A program made the position numbers and the translations under genes. Below, piece by piece: positions 5,207-6,753 of a DNA stretch of 6,753 nt. Origin of the DNA: Candidatus Melainabacteria bacterium (GTDB lineage Bacteria > Cyanobacteriota > Vampirovibrionia > Obscuribacterales > Obscuribacteraceae); contig JACQVM010000346.1 in NCBI GenBank assembly GCA_016209785.1, positions 1 through 6,753 on the forward strand, read 5' to 3'. The notes under the pieces were generated by a model. That model was not told the DNA's origin and made no database searches. It saw nothing but the letters and a program-made list of their open reading frames with translations. Numbering within the stretch: position 1 is the first letter of the stretch; each line of letters starts with the position of its first letter.

Positions 5207-6423
5207 ATGGTGGTCCACCAGTAAGAAAAACATGGCTTCCTTATGGTCATCAGAGCATTTCTCATGCCGATGTGGAATCCGTTACTAGGGTACTCAACAG
5301 CCAATGGCTCACCCAAGGGCCTGCCATCGAACAATTTGAGCAAAAACTAGCCACCGCAGTAGGAGCCAAATATGCCGTTGCTTACAGCAGTGGCACTGCC
5401 GCACTGCATGGCGCATATTTTGCTTGCGGAATTGGCAAAGGGCATGAAATTGTCACTACTGCCTTAACCTTTGCTGCCACTGCTAATGCTGCACTTTATC
5501 TTGGTGCTATACCAAGATTTGCTGATATTGACGCCAACACAGGCAATATAGATCCTGACTCAGCAAGCAAGCTTATCAACGCTCAAACCAAGGCCATAGT
5601 TGCTGTGGATTATGCTGGGCACCCTTGTGATATTGATGAGTTAAAGGCATTAGCCAACCGTCACCAACTTCTTTTCCTGCAAGACGCAGCACATGCCCTC
5701 GGAGCGTCTTATAAGGACAAGCCTATTGGCTCATTGGCCGACATGACTATTTTTAGCTTTCATCCAGTAAAGGCAATTACCACTGGTGAAGGCGGGATGG
5801 TCACAACCAATAATCCAGAACTGGCTCACCGGTTGCGTGTATTTCGCACCCATGGCATTGAAAAGAATGCTCAATTGTTTGAGCTCGACAATCCAGGACC
5901 CTGGCACTATGAAATGCAGCACCTAGGCTACAACTACCGTTTAACTGATATTCAGGCTGCCCTTGGCTCAAGTCAACTGGATCGCCTCGATAAATTTATT
6001 GAACGGCGACGCAACATAGCAACTCAATACAGGGCTGCACTGGACGACTTGGACAACATTAGCTGTCTTAGCGAAAAGGAATATGTCCGCTCAGCTTATC
6101 ACTTGTTTCCAGTACTTTTAAATGTGGACATTGAAGAACAAAGCTTGGCTCAATTGCGAGAAAATGTTGTTAGAGCACTTCATGCAGAAAATATAGGCGT
6201 TCAGGTACATTACATACCTGTGTATAGACACCCAGTTTACCGGCATCTCCTTGGCGATCAGACATACCAAACCTGTCCCAGCACCGAGTGGTTCTATAAG
6301 CGTGTGTTCAGCTTGCCACTGTTCCCCGCCATGTCAGATCAAGATGTTGCTGATGTAGTTGTTGCTCTTACAAAGGTGATGAATCACCCTTGTAAGAGAT
6401 TAGGCTTAACTGCTGGCAGCTAG
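5161..6423 (+). CDS. pseC: UDP-4-amino-4,6-dideoxy-N-acetyl-beta-L-altrosamine transaminase
   Basis: PseC transfers an amino group, normally from glutamate, to C4 of the PseB keto-sugar product. The product has 420 residues, slightly longer than typical members of the DegT/DnrJ/EryC1/StrS sugar aminotransferase family. Visible features in order are LPYGHQSI (26-33), WLTQGP (49-54), SSGTAALH (76-83, PLP phosphate site), VDYAGHPCDID (149-159), QDAAHALGA (174-182, with Asp175 toward the pyridine nitrogen), FSFHPVKAITTGEGG with Lys204 as the PLP Schiff-base lysine, and GYNYRLTDIQAALG. YNYR and the FHPVKAITTGEGG form are typical of PseC. The start is set by GGAG at 5150-5153, and the gene overlaps pseB. 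The stop TAG overlaps the stop of the convergent ABC gene in CTAG. The 4-amino substrate assignment follows from motifs plus the pse neighbours. Confidence 0.93.
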   Translation: MQTNPRTNKSTSLALDGGPPVRKTWLPYGHQSISHADVESVTRVLNSQWLTQGPAIEQFEQKLATAVGAKYAVAYSSGTAALHGAYFACGIGKGHEIVTTALTFAATANAALYLGAIPRFADIDANTGNIDPDSASKLINAQTKAIVAVDYAGHPCDIDELKALANRHQLLFLQDAAHALGASYKDKPIGSLADMTIFSFHPVKAITTGEGGMVTTNNPELAHRLRVFRTHGIEKNAQLFELDNPGPWHYEMQHLGYNYRLTDIQAALGSSQLDRLDKFIERRRNIATQYRAALDDLDNISCLSEKEYVRSAYHLFPVLLNVDIEEQSLAQLRENVVRALHAENIGVQVHYIPVYRHPVYRHLLGDQTYQTCPSTEWFYKRVFSLPLFPAMSDQDVADVVVALTKVMNHPCKRLGLTAGS

Positions 6424-6752
6424 CTGGTCGACACAGCCTGAGCAATTATCTTGGGTGCTATTGCTCCTGATTTGGCCATAAGCTCGTCATACAATGGAAT
6501 GACCCTTTCAGGCACACCCTTAGCTACAATACTGCCACCATTTAAGAGCACCACATGATGACAGTGCTTTGCCACTGCCACCATATCATGGGTTACTAAA
6601 ATGATTGTTTTACCTGCTTCTTGCAGGCTCATAAACTTCTTAAAACATTTCACCTGGAAGTTCATGTCGCCCAATGCTAAGTATACATCAACCAGCAAAA
6701 CATTAGGATCTACAATGGTAGCCACAGCAAAAGCCAGCCGCACAACCATGCC
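6420..6752 (-). CDS. Polysaccharide-export ABC transporter ATP-binding subunit (Wzt-like), C-terminal part
   Basis: The gene enters at the right window edge on the minus strand, so its N-terminal part (Walker A, Q-loop) is not seen. The visible 111 residues start just after the LSGG-type signature (GMVVRLAFAVAT), as in Wzt/TagH-type ATPases that energise O-antigen, capsule or teichoic acid export. The Walker B region reads NVLLVD followed by VYLALGD, where family members normally have DEVLAVGD. The catalytic Glu is therefore Val (codon 6686-6684). The H-loop LVTHDM is intact, and the end (LLNGGSIVAKGVPERVIPLYDEL) is family-like, without the long sugar-binding domain of some Wzt proteins. Convergent with pseC, it suggests the pseudaminate goes to an exported glycan. 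Loss of the Glu leaves open that the gene is decaying. Confidence 0.8.
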   Translation of the reverse strand, partial: GMVVRLAFAVATIVDPNVLLVDVYLALGDMNFQVKCFKKFMSLQEAGKTIILVTHDMVAVAKHCHHVVLLNGGSIVAKGVPERVIPLYDELMAKSGAIAPKIIAQAVSTS

Positions 6753-6753
6753 G

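Noticed and set aside
1..6753. CRISPR array, tRNA, rRNA, transposase or attachment site
   Set aside because: I saw no regularly spaced repeats, clover-leaf candidates, transposase motifs or paired terminal repeats.

Overview
The window is a bacterial accessory region dominated by a pseudaminic acid (Pse5Ac7Ac) biosynthesis locus. A lipoprotein with a lipobox and the tail of a Wzt-like glycan-export ATPase point to a Gram-negative-type (diderm) cell making a surface glycan. The lineage cannot be fixed from sequence alone. GC content varies strongly from gene to gene, which suggests a mosaic locus.

Left end (1-580): a graveyard of three overlapping gene remnants on the + strand. First comes the C-terminal part of a DUF4143-type AAA ATPase, carrying two in-frame stops at 207-209 and 225-227. 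It runs in the same frame into the C-terminal tail of a VapB-type antitoxin. That tail overlaps, by ATGA, the first ~18 residues of a VapC PIN-domain toxin that is cut off at once. At 700-1257 lies a complete unrecognised lipoprotein gene.

Centre (1309-5206 and on): two divergent operons face away from a ~216-bp intergenic region (3989-4204). Leftward (- strand): pseGH, a fusion of the UDP-sugar hydrolase PseG with a GNAT acetyltransferase that fits PseH, then pseI (pseudaminic acid synthase). Rightward (+ strand): pseB (inverting UDP-GlcNAc 4,6-dehydratase) and pseC (PLP aminotransferase), overlapping by 46 bp. Together they give PseB, PseC, PseH, PseG and PseI, which takes UDP-GlcNAc to free Pse5Ac7Ac. 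The CMP-activating enzyme PseF is not in the window. The intergenic region holds an 8-bp perfect inverted repeat (TTGCCAAA / TTTGGCAA) whose arms could serve as opposed -35 elements or as an operator.

Right end (6420-6753): the C-terminal part of a polysaccharide-export ABC ATPase on the - strand, convergent with pseC. The two stop codons share the tetranucleotide CTAG. Its Walker B catalytic glutamate is replaced by valine, so it may be inactive or decaying.

I see no tRNA, rRNA, CRISPR array or intact insertion sequence. I found no wholly new system. The most distinctive points are the divergent pse layout with a PseG-PseH fusion, the composition contrast of pseGH, and the layered ATPase/vapBC remnant.
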